A stretch of 64,000 nucleotides of DNA from Paramacrobiotus metropolitanus (lineage: Eukaryota > Tardigrada > Eutardigrada > Parachela > Macrobiotidae), in the NCBI RefSeq assembly GCF_019649055.1, contig NW_026570401.1, forward strand, positions 119,855-183,854. The letters are read 5' to 3'. The notes beneath the pieces are model-generated. The model saw only the letters and a list, made by a program, of their open reading frames with translations, ran no database searches and had not been told where the DNA came from. The position numbers and the translations under genes are program-made. Shown here in pieces: positions 62,260-64,000 of the stretch (within the stretch, counting starts at the first letter, position 1; each line of letters begins with the position of its first letter).

Positions 62260-64000
62260 TCAATTGCATCCGGCGGGGTAGAGGGCGAGGACTTAAACCA
62301 GAAACTCAATTTCCACCGCATCAGAACAGCGACATACACAAATTCACAGGCTACGCCAAACTTCATACTACAGCGCGCCACGCCACACTGTTTAAGCACG
62401 TAACATGCTTTTGGCTGGCTTGGTGCACCAGATAATTTAAAATTTTAACGAGAATAATAGTAACTGCCTGGCGGAAGGTGGGTAGAAAATGGTCGGTGCA
62501 GTAAGCGACAATCTAACTGCGGAGCGCATTTAGGAAATTTGACGAATGTAGTTAAGTGGCCATCGCTATAAGCGCAAATGTCACGTTAGCTGTACCTTTT
62601 CGATGGAAATTACCGGACAAGCTTGTTCGCGTACCTAGTATGGCTTGGAGAACAGACCGGAGCGGAGACGATGCCAAGCTTTGACGATAACATAACATTC
62701 TGCCTGACAGAATGAAGAAGCGAGCCAAGCGATTCGGACCTTTATAAGTACGACTTAAATGCCAGCCAATTAGATTTATGTACCTATCTCTCAGGAGAAC
62801 GCCGCCCAGAGTAAACGATGAAAACTGCACCTATTGGGAATTGAACTTGCCTAAGTGCTATGTATGCTTACGTAAGCGCACTACACGACGGCGACTGCCT
62901 TCGACTGGACTGCCCCATTTCGTGGAGTTCTCCTGACATATACGTGAGCCTTCTGAGCACACTTAAATCCGGGTGATTCGTATGCGCCTCGTCATAGAGG
63001 TTGGGTTCGTAGCATTCGTTATCGTTCGGATAGCTCAGTTCGCAAGGATTTTTTTCTGTTACAGATTTTTGTCTGTTACTTTAGCATTTGCATCCTATTG
63101 CTGTAGCATACGCCACCTAGAAAATTACTTTAGCACTAATTGTTTTAATTTCGACGTGATCATTAATTATCTGTCTGCTGAGTAAATGTTTGATTCTAGC
63201 TGCGTGTGACCATAAAATGATGAAACGTTGGTTCCCTGATGTGCCCGATTTTATTGCTTTTGCGCTTTTCCAAGATTCTTCCCGAGGGACTTGGCGCTAC
63301 GTATGCATACGTCTTAAATGCAGTTTAGAAGAACGATACGAACTTATCGACACCTTGTTGCTTTTCGAACGTCACAAAGTTGCTCACACTACTGGAGGTT
63401 ACTCCAAAAACAAATAACTAAGGAAATCTAAGAAAACAGGAAATAATTAAAATACAGTTTGCCTTGTCACATTCACAAAGTCTGTTACAAAATTCTCAAT
63501 CCAACCCAAATCAGAATCAGCCATAGCAAATATTACCGTGCAGTTTCACTAACTCAAACGCCCCGCGCGTCCGAGGCTGCAACGCCATTCCGTCAGTCGG
63601 CGTACCATCCGCTCCTTTCTCCGCCGAACTTCCTCCACTTTCTCCTGCAGCACAATCTTTCGCGCTTTCTCTTTCCGCGAATTATCCTGCACCATGCACG
63701 CAACCATACATTTCGCCGACCAGACTAACCGCACGGCTGGTTGCAGCAGCGGCTCCGTGTGACACGCGTGATGTAACACATAAGAATAAATGACTTTAAA
63801 CAAGCAGCTGCGGTTTTGGGTACACTGACTGCACGCCCCAAGATCACTAATGGGACTAACGATTTTGGATGTTTTTTCAGTGTTTAAATTTTTATCATTT
63901 TAAGTAGTGTAAACCTGTGCTATCCCATCTGATCTGTGAGCTGACTGGTGTCGAATAAATCGATCCTTTAAACAAGCCAACACATTGCTGCTAGAACGAC
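62260..64000. other. No gene recognised
   Basis: Open stretches at 63,190-63,414 (+) and 63,549-63,690 (-, with a basic helical R-K-E-K-A-R-K-I-V-L-Q-E-K segment) could be exon fragments but lack convincing splice partners or family resemblance. No tRNA or other RNA gene was identified. Confidence 0.4.

Noticed and set aside
63001-63050. tRNA gene (GGATAGCTCAGTTCGC resembles a tRNA 5' half)
   Set aside because: No matching anticodon arm, T-arm or acceptor complement follows.

Overview
The window looks like nuclear DNA of an invertebrate animal. Genes are split by GT-AG introns, some well under 100 bp. One gene is a recognisable axonemal dynein assembly factor (DNAAF1/LRRC50), so the organism makes motile cilia or flagellated cells. 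I cannot name the species. Mobile DNA dominates and host genes sit between insertions.

Left part (1-16.3 kb): a decayed MULE-type DNA transposon (SWIM-type transposase plus an Ulp1-like cysteine-protease domain); a broken paralogue of the gene at 59.4-61.7 kb, interrupted by a 4.7-kb terminal-inverted-repeat element full of ~32-bp palindromic units; and an unrecognised multi-exon minus-strand gene that hosts a small TA-flanked inverted-repeat element.

Centre (16,293-42,724): one giant Ty3/gypsy-type LTR retrotransposon on the minus strand, 26.4 kb including a nested non-LTR element. Its two 350-bp LTRs look identical, it has a 5-bp target duplication (ACACT) and a primer-binding site for initiator tRNA-Met. 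Gag lies upstream of protease, which is reached by a textbook -1 frameshift signal (GGGAAAC, 6-nt spacer, pseudoknot). RT/RNase H/integrase follow; integrase is cut by one in-frame TAA. Beyond pol are four extra reading frames: a 1451-aa protein with an internally duplicated domain, and 169-, ~241- and 361-aa frames. Strong splice acceptors lie just upstream of two of them. A 3-kb R2-like retrotransposon with an intact 965-aa ORF is nested near the 3' end, flanked by an 11-bp target duplication.

The most unusual signal is AAAGGTCAC, an extended nuclear-receptor-type half-site. It recurs about 60 times along the giant element's coding region, in all three reading frames (K-V-T, E-R-S, K-G-H), so selection or copying must act on the nucleotides rather than the peptide. 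In the 5' leader (ten regularly spaced copies) and the 3' noncoding region the motif lies mostly in the opposite orientation. The nested retrotransposon lacks it.

Right part (42.7-64 kb): a fold-back element, a plus-strand coiled-coil gene, DNAAF1 (minus), another coiled-coil gene and a Lys/Ser-repeat frame (minus), the better-preserved paralogue of the broken left-hand gene, and a 5'-truncated second copy of the R2-like element.
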